Assembly (NCBI GenBank): GCA_030522375.1
Contig: CP130488.1
Span: forward strand, 558,001 to 622,000
Source: Methanosuratincola petrocarbonis
Lineage (GTDB): Archaea > Thermoproteota > Methanomethylicia > Methanomethylicales > Methanomethylicaceae
Direction: 5' to 3'
DNA length: 64,000 nucleotides
How positions within the stretch are numbered: the first letter of the stretch is position 1; the number at the start of each line of letters is the position of its first letter. Shown piece after piece: positions 24,588-33,676 of the stretch. Made by a program: the position numbers and the translations under genes. The notes below the pieces were generated by a model that was not told the origin of the DNA, did not search any database, and saw nothing but the letters and a program-made list of their open reading frames with translations.

Positions 24588-26357
24588 TCACTGGAGTGGA
24601 ATCGCCTTTATCAAGTCGAGCGTCACAAAGTCGCTTATCCGAACTTGGTCGTTGGACACTGTATAGAGGGCGTCCTCGATGTAAAGGATACGCCTTACCG
24701 TCAGGCTCCAGTAGCTCTGTTCCATTTCTGACTGGTGCACTATTATGCCCCTGAGGGAGAAGCCCACCTCGGCGCTCACATTGAAGACGAATGCGCCTTG
24801 GGAGTACTTCCATGCGCCGTAGTCCTCAGTCCACCCGACGGGGATGGCTAGCAGCTGCCTTTCCGCACTGAAGAGGAACGCCTTCGGGTCGTAGAGCGAC
24901 TCCGAGTCTGAGTAGGTATAGTTGAGCCCGAACTTCGCGACCTCCCTGGGCGCGCTCACGTCCTCCACGTTAAACAAGGAGAGCTTCAGGTTATTCCCTT
25001 CCTTGCCGAGGCCGATTATGTGATCCTCATCCAGCGGGTGGAGGTAGCTTGAGTATCCGGGGATCTTCAGGTAGCCGAGCACAGATGGGCTGGACGGATC
25101 ACTCAGGTCAATCACGAAGAACGGATCGACTTGCCTGAATGTGACTAAGTAGCACCTGTCGCCCATGAACCTAGCCGAATAGATCCTCTCACCGGGGGCT
25201 ATCCCCTCGAGCGCCCCGACAATTTCCATCCTCATGTTCAGCACGTAGAGCGCGTTCTCGCTCCCGTTCGAGGTCCACTCGGTCGTCGCAACCCTGAAGT
25301 ACCCGTTGTGTTCGTCCATGCTGTACTGGTTCAGTATCCCGCCTGGCACCGTGCCGCTGGCCTCGAGCGTAACCTTCCCGTCCTTCAGGCTCAGCCTGTA
25401 GACGAGCGTCTCCTCCTTCCAGTCCTCGGCGCTACTGCTGGGGGCGATGATCATGATCCTCACCGGGTAGGAGCGGTGGGCAACGAGGTACATGTTCTCT
25501 GGCGAGACGTACATCGTAGAGGATGCGCCAGCCAGGAAAGTCTCGTCTGACGGAGGGATCGAGTCATCGATCACGTTCAAGGAGATGACGGTCATGAACA
25601 AATAGTGCGACTCCTGGGACTCTATGTAGTAGATCTCCTCAGGCTTTGTCTCCTTGGTCGATCCGTCGCACGCATAGGCTGGGAGCTCGATCCTGTAATC
25701 TTGGCTGTCAAAGTCATAAACGTACGGGTACTCCTGCGAGACTATGTAGACGTACTCTCCTATCATCCTCGAGCCGCTGATTGTGCCGTTCACAACGAGC
25801 TCTCTTGCTAGTTCAGGGGAGGATCTGTCGGTGATGTCATAGACCCTGACAAATGAGTTGGCTATATAGACCGGGTAAGCCTTGAAAGCAACCGCCGAAT
25901 ATCCGCTCCCGATGACCACCAGCCGGTCGCCGTTGATGTAGAGGTCCTGCGAGTATGAGTTGTTGATCACGATCTTGGAGACGACCCTTGCATCATCGGG
26001 CGGGTAGGCCTTCACGATGTAGACTGTGTCCCCGGAGGCGATGTAGAGGTACTCGCCGTCGCTCTTGACAATGTCTGCCTCGTCTACGCCTGCTACCTGT
26101 ATGTTTGTAGTCGAATAGTCCTTCAGCCCACCTTCGGCGGTAGTCGCCTGAAATGCAAAATCCCTATTGAAGTAAAAGACCGGCCACCAGGATGGGGCTC
26201 CGCCCTTCAAGTAGGCCTCGATCTCGTCCATGCTGGAGAACCGCTTGAGGTTCGGATCAGGGGCCTGGCTCATCGAGTAGGCTGCCGCGACAAAGACAAC
26301 CAACACCAAAGGAACCGCTACTATAATGGCTTTTTTGTAGGATGAAAGCTGCCTCAT
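24588..26357 (-). CDS. Membrane-anchored beta-propeller protein (PF09826-like)
   Basis: An exported protein of 589 residues when started at ATG 26357 (MRQLSSYKK). One N-terminal membrane helix (KAIIVAVPLVLVVFVAAA) anchors it outside the cell. The rest is beta-rich and matches archaeal secreted beta-propeller proteins (PF09826), with IQVAGVDEADIVKSDGEYLYI, a phrase highly typical of the family, and later DLSDPSSPSVLGYLKIPGYS. A TATA-like GCATAAAATC lies about 35-45 bases upstream. It is divergent from the pilin gene, with about 130 bases between starts. Function unknown; cell-surface interaction is inferred. Confidence 0.85.
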   Translation of the reverse strand: MRQLSSYKKAIIVAVPLVLVVFVAAAYSMSQAPDPNLKRFSSMDEIEAYLKGGAPSWWPVFYFNRDFAFQATTAEGGLKDYSTTNIQVAGVDEADIVKSDGEYLYIASGDTVYIVKAYPPDDARVVSKIVINNSYSQDLYINGDRLVVIGSGYSAVAFKAYPVYIANSFVRVYDITDRSSPELARELVVNGTISGSRMIGEYVYIVSQEYPYVYDFDSQDYRIELPAYACDGSTKETKPEEIYYIESQESHYLFMTVISLNVIDDSIPPSDETFLAGASSTMYVSPENMYLVAHRSYPVRIMIIAPSSSAEDWKEETLVYRLSLKDGKVTLEASGTVPGGILNQYSMDEHNGYFRVATTEWTSNGSENALYVLNMRMEIVGALEGIAPGERIYSARFMGDRCYLVTFRQVDPFFVIDLSDPSSPSVLGYLKIPGYSSYLHPLDEDHIIGLGKEGNNLKLSLFNVEDVSAPREVAKFGLNYTYSDSESLYDPKAFLFSAERQLLAIPVGWTEDYGAWKYSQGAFVFNVSAEVGFSLRGIIVHQSEMEQSYWSLTVRRILYIEDALYTVSNDQVRISDFVTLDLIKAIPLQ

Positions 26358-26486
26358 AACATTTACCTGATATAACGTTATCACTATGTGATTTTATGCT
26401 ATTGTTCTGAACGCCCATTCTAATGATTAGAACACCCCGCCCAAAGGGAGCAGGATTTTTATAACATCCAAGTCTTCCGAGGAAAA

Positions 26487-26909
26487 ATGTCAGCAAATAG
26501 GAACAGAAGCAGAATAAGAATCAGAAGCAAAAGAGGGGAGATCTCGACCCCCATAATAACCATCCTGGTGACTGTAGCCGCCCTGGCCGTCACTGGGATC
26601 GCGGTCAGCTGGATGCTCTCTACTGGCGCAGCTGCTGCGAACCAGGGCGCCCTAATGATCGTGGGATCCCCTGTGGTCCAGAATGATACGCTGTACCTGA
26701 CTGTCAGGAACATAGGGAACGCAAACGCGACAATCTCGTCGTGCCTCCTAGGGGGCCAGAATGCAACTCGCAGTGATGTGATCCAGGCAGGGCATAGCAT
26801 GGTACTCAACATCACCTTCAACAATGCCAGCTTCCCCACCGGGACCATTCTCAAGGGTTCACTGAACACAGACCAGGGAATCTTGCCTTTCAGCGCCTTC
26901 GTCCAGTAA
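26487..26909 (+). CDS. Archaeal type IV pilin-like protein
   Basis: A 140-residue protein with a class III signal peptide: a basic leader (RNRSRIRIRSKRG), a likely cleavage before Glu18 (KRG/EIST) and a hydrophobic assembly helix (residues 22-45). The C-terminal part is beta-rich with several N-x-S/T sites (NAT, NIT, NAS) that could be glycosylated. A TATA box (TTTTTATAAC, 26456-26465) lies 22 bases ahead. It is followed at once by the assembly ATPase and the TadC-like protein, so it is probably their substrate. Confidence 0.8.
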   Translation: MSANRNRSRIRIRSKRGEISTPIITILVTVAALAVTGIAVSWMLSTGAAAANQGALMIVGSPVVQNDTLYLTVRNIGNANATISSCLLGGQNATRSDVIQAGHSMVLNITFNNASFPTGTILKGSLNTDQGILPFSAFVQ

Positions 26910-26963
26910 CCTCCCTCTTTTTTTATTTCCATCTGTTCCATCCAGTCGGGAAGTGGTATCAGT

Positions 26964-28685
26964 TTGCGCTTGATCGGCAGGCGAAGGGACAGGGGCGGGA
27001 TCGACTCAAGGTCCTTCGAGAGCCTCGAGGATGAGGTCTTTGAAGGGATAGAGCGTCGATACAGCTCCCCAAAGGGAAGGTTTGACCTGCCTGCCTTCAG
27101 CATCAAGACCTCATACGTGCGCCTCTCGAACTATGAGGTCATAGAGAGCTACACCGTCGGGCTATCAACGGTCTACATAACAAAGGACATGGAGTACCTG
27201 ATCAACGACCCTCCCCTGACCCCAGAGGAGCACAAGAAATTGGGCGACATCGCTTCAAAGCTCCTCTTCATAATGCCAGCCTCGGCTGTCGGGGACGAGC
27301 GGCAGTTCGAGGAGTACCTGAAGAGGGCAGGGCTAAGCGACCAGCGGTACAAGTACTTCCTCAAGAGGGAGATTGTCGGCTACGGGCTACTCGACCCGAT
27401 GGTATCCGACCCGAAGGTCGAGGACATTGTCGTTGCGTCATCGAACAGCCCCGTCTCGTGCAGCCACTCCGACTACGGCACCATGCCCAGCAATATCCGT
27501 TTCAGGCCGGATGAGATCGACAGGTACGTGGAGAAGCTGGTCCACCTCTCTGGAAAGTCCGTCTCGCTATACAAGCCCATCCTGAGCATAAGGCTCCCGA
27601 ACGGTTCAAGGCTCTCGGCCTCCTACAAGAGGGAGGTCTCGGTCGAGGGGTCGAGCTTCATAATACGCAAGTTCCCGGAGAAGCCCTGGTCAATCACCTC
27701 ACTGATGCTGGTGAACACCCTCTCCCCGGAGATCGCAGCCTGGCTGATGATGCTGGAGGAGCATCGCAAGGCGTTCCTCGTCTGCGGGTCGATGGGGACT
27801 GGGAAGACCTCGACGATAAACGCCCTGTGCAACCTCATACCTGAGAGGGCTGTGATAGTCACCATAGAGGACACGCCCGAGCTCAGGCTGGCACACCCTA
27901 ACAGGCTCTCGCTGGTCGTCAGGGAGTCAGCGACCTTGGACGAGCGCGGCGAGATCGGCATGTTCGCGCTGGTCAAGGAGGCGCTCCGGATGTCCGCCGA
28001 CTATATCATAGTTGGGGAGGTGAGGGGCGAGGAGGGCAGGATCTGGGCACAGGCGATAATGACCGGTCACGGGGGGATCACGTCCCTCCACGCCGAGAGC
28101 CCTTACTCCGCAATCGAGCGCCTCCTCTCGCAGCCCATCTCCGTCGACAGGGGCGCACTGAAGTCGCTGGCAGGAATACTATTCATGGGGAGATCGGCGT
28201 ATTTCGCGGAGGGCCGCCAGAGGCAGCGGAGGCGGGTCCTCAACTACTACGACCTGAACCCTGATCTGACGCTCACGCCAGTCTTCTCCTACTCATGCGA
28301 GGGGGATCGGTTCTGCCATGACGAGTCGAGGATCCTCTCCTCCAACTCCGCAAGGAGGATAATGCAGGAGACTGGCTTCTCTGAAAAGGTCTTCCTCGAG
28401 AGGTACCGCAGGCGGGTGGATTTCCTCACCAGCCTGCTCCAGATCGCAAAGGTAAGGCCGGAGTACAGGGAGTACCTGCTGGTTGCAAAAGCCGTCTGGC
28501 TCTTCCAGTCTTCCCCAGACGACTTTGACCCAGAAGATCTGATCTACTCCGGCGACTCATTCAAGGCGGGCCCAGAAGCTCTCTCAAAAGGCCTCAACGT
28601 GAACGCGAAGCTGAATGATGAGGCAGGGGTTCACACATCAGTGCCCAAAGGGGCCCGCGGGCGGGTGAAGGCCCTTGACGCCTGA
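26964..28685 (+). CDS. Type II/IV secretion system ATPase (TadA/VirB11-like)
   Basis: A pilus-assembly ATPase of 573 residues. An N-terminal domain of about 240 residues precedes the RecA core with Walker A GSMGTGKTS (about 275-283), the Asp box VTIEDTPELRL, Walker B DYIIVGEVRGEEG and the His box TGHGGITSLHAES. An extra C-terminal region of about 170 residues follows the core. The start is TTG at 26964. The stop overlaps the TTG of the next gene, the TadC-like platform, so the pair is coupled. Confidence 0.9.
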   Translation: MRLIGRRRDRGGIDSRSFESLEDEVFEGIERRYSSPKGRFDLPAFSIKTSYVRLSNYEVIESYTVGLSTVYITKDMEYLINDPPLTPEEHKKLGDIASKLLFIMPASAVGDERQFEEYLKRAGLSDQRYKYFLKREIVGYGLLDPMVSDPKVEDIVVASSNSPVSCSHSDYGTMPSNIRFRPDEIDRYVEKLVHLSGKSVSLYKPILSIRLPNGSRLSASYKREVSVEGSSFIIRKFPEKPWSITSLMLVNTLSPEIAAWLMMLEEHRKAFLVCGSMGTGKTSTINALCNLIPERAVIVTIEDTPELRLAHPNRLSLVVRESATLDERGEIGMFALVKEALRMSADYIIVGEVRGEEGRIWAQAIMTGHGGITSLHAESPYSAIERLLSQPISVDRGALKSLAGILFMGRSAYFAEGRQRQRRRVLNYYDLNPDLTLTPVFSYSCEGDRFCHDESRILSSNSARRIMQETGFSEKVFLERYRRRVDFLTSLLQIAKVRPEYREYLLVAKAVWLFQSSPDDFDPEDLIYSGDSFKAGPEALSKGLNVNAKLNDEAGVHTSVPKGARGRVKALDA

Positions 28686-30387
28686 GGGCGGCTCTGGTTT
28701 GCTCGCGAGGCTCTCCAGACCGATCGCCAGCCGCCTCTGCCTCCGCCTCTACCAGGGTGAGCTCGGGGTCTCCCCTGACTCATACGGCAGGAAGATAGCC
28801 CTCGCCGTCCTTCTCTCATCTGCCCTCTCGTCTGTGCCAGTGGCACTACTGGTGCTGCGGCTTTGCGGTCTGGCAGCCGCGGCTCCTGAACTCCTGCTTG
28901 CAACCGGGGCTGCTGCCCTCTCTTCATGGGCGATCCCTGCATATCTTTCCGTGAGGCCTGCCCTCTCAGCTTTGGGTAGGAGGCGCGCCTGTGAGAGGGA
29001 ACTCCCATTCCTGACGGCCTTCCTCGCAATCGCCTCAGCCTCGGGCATCCCTACCCAAGTTGCGCTTGAGAGGCTCAGGCGCTCCGCATTCCTCAAAGCG
29101 TTCAGGAACGAGGCACAGAGGATCGAGAAGGTCAGGCGCCTATATGCGCTCCACCCGTACGATGCATTGGTCTTCGAAGCAAGGCAACACCCCTCCGAAC
29201 GCGTAAGGGATCTCTACTTCTCTGTTGTCGCCGCCCAGAGGCAGGGCGATGCTGTGCCCTCGGTGCTCAGGGATGAGCTGATGAAGGTCTTCTCGCACCT
29301 GCAGGGCACGATAAAGACCCTCTCGGACAAGTTCTCCATGATCGCCTCTGCAGAGATGATCGCTTTCATACTCGTCCCCATGGGAGCGCTCACGCTCGGC
29401 ACAGTCTTCAGCTCGGCTGTCTCGCTGCCCACCATAGTGGCTGCCTGCATTGGCCTCCCGAGCATTACCGCAGTCCTGCTTAGTATAATGATCGACTCCT
29501 CGCTCCCGAAGGAGCTCACGACCCCTGTGCCGCTGAAAGGGTTCTCAATAGCGCTTGCCGCCCTCCCTTTGGGTGCGGCACTGTCTGCAATTTTTTGGGT
29601 GGCAGGGATCCCTGTGCCCGCTTACCTTGCATTCGGGGCAGTGCTGCTCTCCTCGCTAGCAGCAGCCTCTTTGTACTACCTCCCTATGCGGAGGGAAGTC
29701 AGCCAGGTTCTTGCCGCCCTCCCTGCCTTCACCAGGCTTGTCGCCGAGGAGGTCAAGAAGGGGAGCTCACCAGGCATGTCCATAATACACTTCTCTGAGG
29801 CAAGGGCTTTCAACCAACACTTTGACAGGTTCCTGCACAGGATATCAGCATTCCTGAAGATAGGAGTCCCAGTATCAGAGGTCGCAGAAGCCGTACGCGC
29901 GCCCTGGGTAGTCAAGGCAGCATTCGAGTTGATAGACGAGTCCGAGAGGATGGGATCTGAGCCGAAGAGCCTAGATCACCTTTCCGAGCTCGTCTCGAGC
30001 CTTACCCTCTGCATGAAGGCGCTCTCGTCCCAGACCCGGCTCTTCACAGCTGTGAGCTATATGAATACGCTCGTGCTGACTTTCACTACGGTGGTTGCGG
30101 TCGACGTGATCGGGAGGCTATTCGCTGGGGCCCTCGGCAGCGTTAGCATTAGCCTGCCGTTCGGCCTCTCCTTCATGACGGGATCCCAATTCGAGCTCGC
30201 AGCTGCAGTTGCGTACCTCGCAGTTATATACGACGCATTCCTGCTTGGGGTAGTCGGCGGTAAGCTCAGCAGGGGAGGATCGGTCGCGGACGGATTGATG
30301 CCCGCAGCTGTATGTGTAGCACTCTCAATTGCCGGATTCTTGGCGTTCAGGGAACTGGGCCTGATAAGGTTTGTCTTCGGAGTGTGA
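28675..30387 (+). CDS. Type II secretion F / TadC-like pilus platform protein
   Basis: An integral membrane protein of 570 residues with two T2SSF-type halves. Each half has a cytoplasmic helical bundle (ELPFLTAFLAIASASGIPTQ and LAALPAFTRLVAEEVKKGSS) followed by paired membrane helices, about eight to nine in all. This is the archaeal TadC/ArlJ architecture that couples ATPase to pilin polymerisation. The start is TTG at 28675, inside the end of the ATPase gene. No prepilin peptidase is in the window. Confidence 0.88.
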   Translation: MTPEGGSGLLARLSRPIASRLCLRLYQGELGVSPDSYGRKIALAVLLSSALSSVPVALLVLRLCGLAAAAPELLLATGAAALSSWAIPAYLSVRPALSALGRRRACERELPFLTAFLAIASASGIPTQVALERLRRSAFLKAFRNEAQRIEKVRRLYALHPYDALVFEARQHPSERVRDLYFSVVAAQRQGDAVPSVLRDELMKVFSHLQGTIKTLSDKFSMIASAEMIAFILVPMGALTLGTVFSSAVSLPTIVAACIGLPSITAVLLSIMIDSSLPKELTTPVPLKGFSIALAALPLGAALSAIFWVAGIPVPAYLAFGAVLLSSLAAASLYYLPMRREVSQVLAALPAFTRLVAEEVKKGSSPGMSIIHFSEARAFNQHFDRFLHRISAFLKIGVPVSEVAEAVRAPWVVKAAFELIDESERMGSEPKSLDHLSELVSSLTLCMKALSSQTRLFTAVSYMNTLVLTFTTVVAVDVIGRLFAGALGSVSISLPFGLSFMTGSQFELAAAVAYLAVIYDAFLLGVVGGKLSRGGSVADGLMPAAVCVALSIAGFLAFRELGLIRFVFGV

Positions 30388-30481
30388 GCCCTTTGCTGAG
30401 CTGCCTTGCGCTGCATTATTATGGCAGGCATTGCGCATGCAGAGCCATGCCTGCAAACCCCATGGTTTTTGCACTGAAAGG

Positions 30482-30745
30482 TCAGAGCGCAGAGATTATC
30501 ATGCTCACTATCAGGAGAGCCCAGCCCAGCAGAATTATTATCCCGAGTATCTTCTTTCCTGTGCTCACCACCACGAGGAGGATGTATGCTGCGGTGAGCG
30601 ACACGAGTAGGGCTATAGTGCTCGCAAACGCCTCAGAGAGTTCAGGGTTCACCTTGAAGAGCGTCATGCTCAGTATGCTCTCTATAGCCCACCTCAGCCC
30701 GTTGAATGCAATTCCTATCAGGTTTATTATCCATCCAAACTCCAT
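30482..30745 (-). CDS. Small membrane protein, unknown function
   Basis: A protein of 87 residues with two membrane helices (about 40-60, STIALLVSLTAAYILLVVV, and 65-85, KKILGIIILLGWALLIVSM) and an amphipathic N terminus. On the minus strand a TATA-like TTATATTG near 30776-30783 and a GGTGGATC stretch before the ATG support a real gene. It is convergent with the pilus operon, and a link to it is possible but unproved. No family recognised. Confidence 0.55.
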   Translation of the reverse strand: MEFGWIINLIGIAFNGLRWAIESILSMTLFKVNPELSEAFASTIALLVSLTAAYILLVVVSTGKKILGIIILLGWALLIVSMIISAL

Positions 30746-30848
30746 TTTGATCCACCCTACTAATGCGCAGATTCAATATAACACTAGCGGAGCGCCAATC
30801 CTGGGATCCTGAGTCACTGCAAGGAATGCTGCTTGGGCATCCATCGCG

Positions 30849-31388
30849 TCAAAAGGTCAAATCCTTGCCCTTTTCCTTCCTGACCTTTTCCCTCATCTCG
30901 TTGAACCACGGGGGGAACCTGATCTCGCCCTTGAGCTCTTGCGGCACATGCGGCTTGAGGTCGATCACAGGCGTCCCGTCGTAAAGATCGAGCCCTTCGA
31001 CCTCCAAGACATTACCAACCCTCCTGACAAGCCTGACCACGCTAAGCGCAATCGGGTTCGGCCTATGGGGGGACCGGGTGTTGAATACCCCCACCTCGGG
31101 GACTTTTTCGGGGTCGTCGGCATACTTGGCAAGCCACTTCGGCCTGACCTTCAGAACCTTCCTCTCAGCGGCTTTGACCCTGTCCAAGAAGGCGACGACT
31201 ATTATGTGCGAGAATCCCTCTATGCCTTCGAGCCCCTCGGAGTACTCCTCAAAGATCTCGATCCTCCCTGGAACCCCGTCGAAGCTTTCCCCCACTTCTG
31301 AGTCGCCGTATCTTGTCCTGACGATGCCAATCGGACTGATCGCAATCTCCTTGAGCCGCATCGAGCCCAAACCCTCCGAGTCCGCCAT
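30849..31388 (-). CDS. TrmO-family tRNA N6-methyltransferase (UPF0066)
   Basis: A beta-barrel methyltransferase-like protein of up to 183 residues; TrmO in bacteria methylates t6A37 of tRNA-Thr using SAM. Family features are ISPIGIVRTRYG, EGIEGFSHIIVVAFLDR, VFNTRSPHRPNPIALSVV and the late YDGTPVIDLKPHVP. GTG at 31400, ATG at 31388 and ATG at 31361 (MRLKEIAIS) are possible starts; 31388 has a GGTGA eight bases upstream. The archaeal role is less well established. Confidence 0.88.
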   Translation of the reverse strand: MADSEGLGSMRLKEIAISPIGIVRTRYGDSEVGESFDGVPGRIEIFEEYSEGLEGIEGFSHIIVVAFLDRVKAAERKVLKVRPKWLAKYADDPEKVPEVGVFNTRSPHRPNPIALSVVRLVRRVGNVLEVEGLDLYDGTPVIDLKPHVPQELKGEIRFPPWFNEMREKVRKEKGKDLTF

Positions 31389-31426
31389 GCCTAGGTTCAC
31401 CGCGCAACCCTCGGTCGATCCTATTG

Positions 31427-31723
31427 TTAAGTCTGCGTCTCTACTTTGCCGCTTATCTTTTTGCCCAGAAACTCGAAGAACTCGTCCCCGATCTCGCCCA
31501 CGTACCTCTCCCCCGAGACGAAGACTGCAGGGGTCGACTCGACGCCCCTCTTCTCAGCCTCCTTGAACCCCTCTTCGGTGTCAATGTCGTACTTGATGAG
31601 CCTGACAGCCTCCTGGCCCGAGTTAAGTTCGCTTACCTTGGAGGAGATTAACCTGTCTGCAGCCTGGCAGCCCGCGCAGTTCTCGGACTTGAAAAGGACG
31701 ACCTCTATCGGGAGCCCTGGCAT
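31427..31723 (-). CDS. Thioredoxin-fold protein
   Basis: A 98-residue thioredoxin/glutaredoxin-like protein with a CAGC redox pair (residues 16-19), VRLIKYDIDTEEG and the cis-Pro loop STPAVFVSGE near 64-73. It probably works as a disulfide oxidoreductase, though the partner reductase is unknown. It is transcribed away from the ZPR1 gene from a shared A/T element. The end is 39 bases from the TrmO start, so the two may be co-transcribed. Confidence 0.8.
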   Translation of the reverse strand: MPGLPIEVVLFKSENCAGCQAADRLISSKVSELNSGQEAVRLIKYDIDTEEGFKEAEKRGVESTPAVFVSGERYVGEIGDEFFEFLGKKISGKVETQT

Positions 31724-31750
31724 TTGCGGTCACATTAATGGTTCTGTGCA

Positions 31751-31763
31751 AACCATATATATC
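31751..31763. promoter_or_regulatory. Shared bidirectional TATA element
   Basis: The near-palindromic CCATATATATC lies in the middle of the 67-base gap between two divergent genes. It is about 28-38 bases from the thioredoxin-like ATG (31723) on one side and about 28-37 from the ZPR1 ATG (31791) on the other. One TATA box could therefore serve both directions. Confidence 0.5.
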
Positions 31764-31790
31764 TTGTTTTGATAAGTGCGTCTGGTCGCT

Positions 31791-32297
31791 ATGGAAAAGA
31801 GGGAGCACTTTTCATACAAGGCCATCTGCCCAGGCTGCGGCGAGGAGACCCTTTCGGTCGAGGAGCTCTACGACGAGATCCCGGGGCTGGGCATGGCTGT
31901 CCTGGTCTCGATGTTCTGCCCGAAGTGCGGGGTGAGGGCGTACCACGAGATCCCGCTTGAGAACCGCGGGATAAAGAAGATAGAGTTCCGGGTCTCCGGC
32001 GGGAAAGACCTCAGCGCGAGGGTGATAAGGTCACCAACCGGGAAGATACTGATACCCGAGCTTGGGCTAGAACTTAGCCCTGGCTCCAGGCCGGTCGGTT
32101 TTGTCACAAATGTCGAGGGGGTCCTGCAGCGTTTCCTTGAGGTTGCTGAGCAGCTCGCAGGGATCGAAGATGGCCCGAAGAGGGAAGAGGCAGAGATGGC
32201 AGTCAAGAGGATAAGGTTGGCAATGGGCGGCTCTCTCCCCTTCACGATCATAATCGAGGACGATCTCGGGAACAGCGCCATAATACCGCCTGAGTGA
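31791..32297 (+). CDS. ZPR1-type zinc finger protein
   Basis: A 168-residue archaeal ZPR1-domain protein. A C4 zinc finger is formed by CPGCGEE and CPKCGV (about residues 14-49). It is followed by the ZPR1 beta domain, with DLSARVIRSPTGKILIPELG and GFVTNVEGVLQRFLE. In eukaryotes ZPR1 binds eEF1A; the archaeal role is unclear. ATG at 31791 fits the TATA position better than the in-frame upstream codon at 31776. The end is four bases from the convergent PLP-enzyme gene. Confidence 0.9.
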   Translation: MEKREHFSYKAICPGCGEETLSVEELYDEIPGLGMAVLVSMFCPKCGVRAYHEIPLENRGIKKIEFRVSGGKDLSARVIRSPTGKILIPELGLELSPGSRPVGFVTNVEGVLQRFLEVAEQLAGIEDGPKREEAEMAVKRIRLAMGGSLPFTIIIEDDLGNSAIIPPE

Positions 32298-32300
32298 CCC

Positions 32301-33437
32301 TCAGGCAGTGGCCAGCGCCTCTTCGAGATCCGCGATCAGGTCCTCTGTGTCCTCGAGCCCGACAGAGAGCCTCACGAGCCCGTCGGTGATCCCGAGCTCT
32401 GTCCTCTCCTCGGGGCTTATGTTCTTGTGCGATGATGATACGGGGTGGGTCACTAGCGTCTCTGCCCCTCCGAGGCTGGGGGCAGTCTTGATCAGCTTGA
32501 GCCCGCCAAGGAACCTCATCGCGCTCTCCATGCCTTCGAGCTCGAATGAGACCACCCCTCCGAACCCCCTCATCAGCTCCTTTGCCCTCTCGTGGTGGGG
32601 GCTGGACTCCAGACCGGGGTAGTGGACCTTCTTGACCTTCTGATGTCGCTCAAGGAACTCCGCTATCACCTGCGCCTTCCTATTCTGCTCCTCTACCCTC
32701 AGCTTCAGGGTCTTCAATCCCCTGATCACCAGGTATGCCGCGAATGGATCCAGGCTACCCCCAAGGTTCCTCCTCCACTCCCAGGCATTGTTTATCCCTT
32801 CTTTTGGTCCGATCAAAACCCCGGCGACCGCATCGTTGTGGCCGCCCAGGTACTTGGTCGCGCTGTGTATAACATACTCTGCCCCTGCTTCGATCGGCCT
32901 GAAGTTTATGGGCGTGGCGAATGTGTTATCGACGACCAAGGTTGCCCCATTCCTGCGGCATGCCTCGGCTATCCCTTTGATGTCAGGGACATTCAAGGTC
33001 GGGTTGGTGATCGACTCCACGAAGACGAGCTTGGTCTCGTCGCCGATCTCCCCTTCCAGCTTGTCGTTCAGGACACACTTGACCCTTATCCCGAACTTCT
33101 CCAACGACCTCATTAGGATGAGGCTCGCCCCGTAGACCTCCTTCGAGGCAACAATGGTGTCCCCCTGCCTGGTCAGGCTAAGCAGAAGGGTCGAGATCGC
33201 TGCCATTCCTGAAGAAAAAGCCAAGCAATCCTCTCCGCCCTCGAGGGCAGCCATCTTCATCTCGAGCAGGTTTACAGTCGGATTGTCCTCCCTGCTGTAC
33301 TTGAGATCCCTGCCCCGGATCTGCTTTCCGTTTGGGTGCTTGAAGATGGTGGTCTGGTAGATTGGCTCTATTATGTCGTCGCCTTCTGCACACCCGTGGT
33401 GGATCGCGGTAGTGCTCAAGCCCCTTCTTCTTGCCAT
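32301..33437 (-). CDS. Cystathionine gamma-synthase/lyase-family PLP enzyme
   Basis: A fold-type I PLP enzyme of the Cys/Met metabolism family (378 residues from ATG 33437). It shows YQTTIFKHPNG, the YSREDNPTVN motif, FSSGMAAIS, FVESITNPTLNVPDI, VVDNTFATP and the PLP lysine in HSATKYLGGHND. Substrate specificity (synthase, beta- or gamma-lyase, methionine gamma-lyase) cannot be settled. TTG at 33461 is in frame but ATG 33437 fits a TATA-like AAAATATAAT near 33473. Confidence 0.88.
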   Translation of the reverse strand: MARRRGLSTTAIHHGCAEGDDIIEPIYQTTIFKHPNGKQIRGRDLKYSREDNPTVNLLEMKMAALEGGEDCLAFSSGMAAISTLLLSLTRQGDTIVASKEVYGASLILMRSLEKFGIRVKCVLNDKLEGEIGDETKLVFVESITNPTLNVPDIKGIAEACRRNGATLVVDNTFATPINFRPIEAGAEYVIHSATKYLGGHNDAVAGVLIGPKEGINNAWEWRRNLGGSLDPFAAYLVIRGLKTLKLRVEEQNRKAQVIAEFLERHQKVKKVHYPGLESSPHHERAKELMRGFGGVVSFELEGMESAMRFLGGLKLIKTAPSLGGAETLVTHPVSSSHKNISPEERTELGITDGLVRLSVGLEDTEDLIADLEEALATA

Positions 33438-33576
33438 GTTCGGCACCCCGCATAATACCAACGATATTATATTTTAATCTATCTATTTATTATTTGCAGT
33501 AATAGAAGCCCCTCCTCGTGGCTTCCCGAATCATGTGACGGACCCAGCCTCTGCTGTGGGCAGGACTGCTACTGCC

Positions 33577-33628
33577 GGTGGCGGTGAGCCACCCGCCCGC
33601 CCCTAAAAGGGCGTGGGATTTCCCGCCC
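33577..33628 (+). other. Stacked hairpins upstream of RNase HI gene
   Basis: The 240-base gap before rnhA contains GGTGGC (33577-33582) pairing with GCCACC (33588-33593) around GGTGA. GGGC plus GGGA (33609-33618) pair with TCCC plus GCCC (33621-33628). The same GGGC can instead pair with GCCC at 33599-33602, so two folds exclude each other. A plus-strand A/T run at 33480-33497 could start a transcript. The 3' side ends GCCCACA, which recalls H/ACA guide RNAs, but I could not complete that fold. Identity unknown. Confidence 0.3.
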
Positions 33629-33676
33629 ACAATGTTAAAAGCCCAAACCCCCAAGTAACGGGAGAGTGGAAAACCT

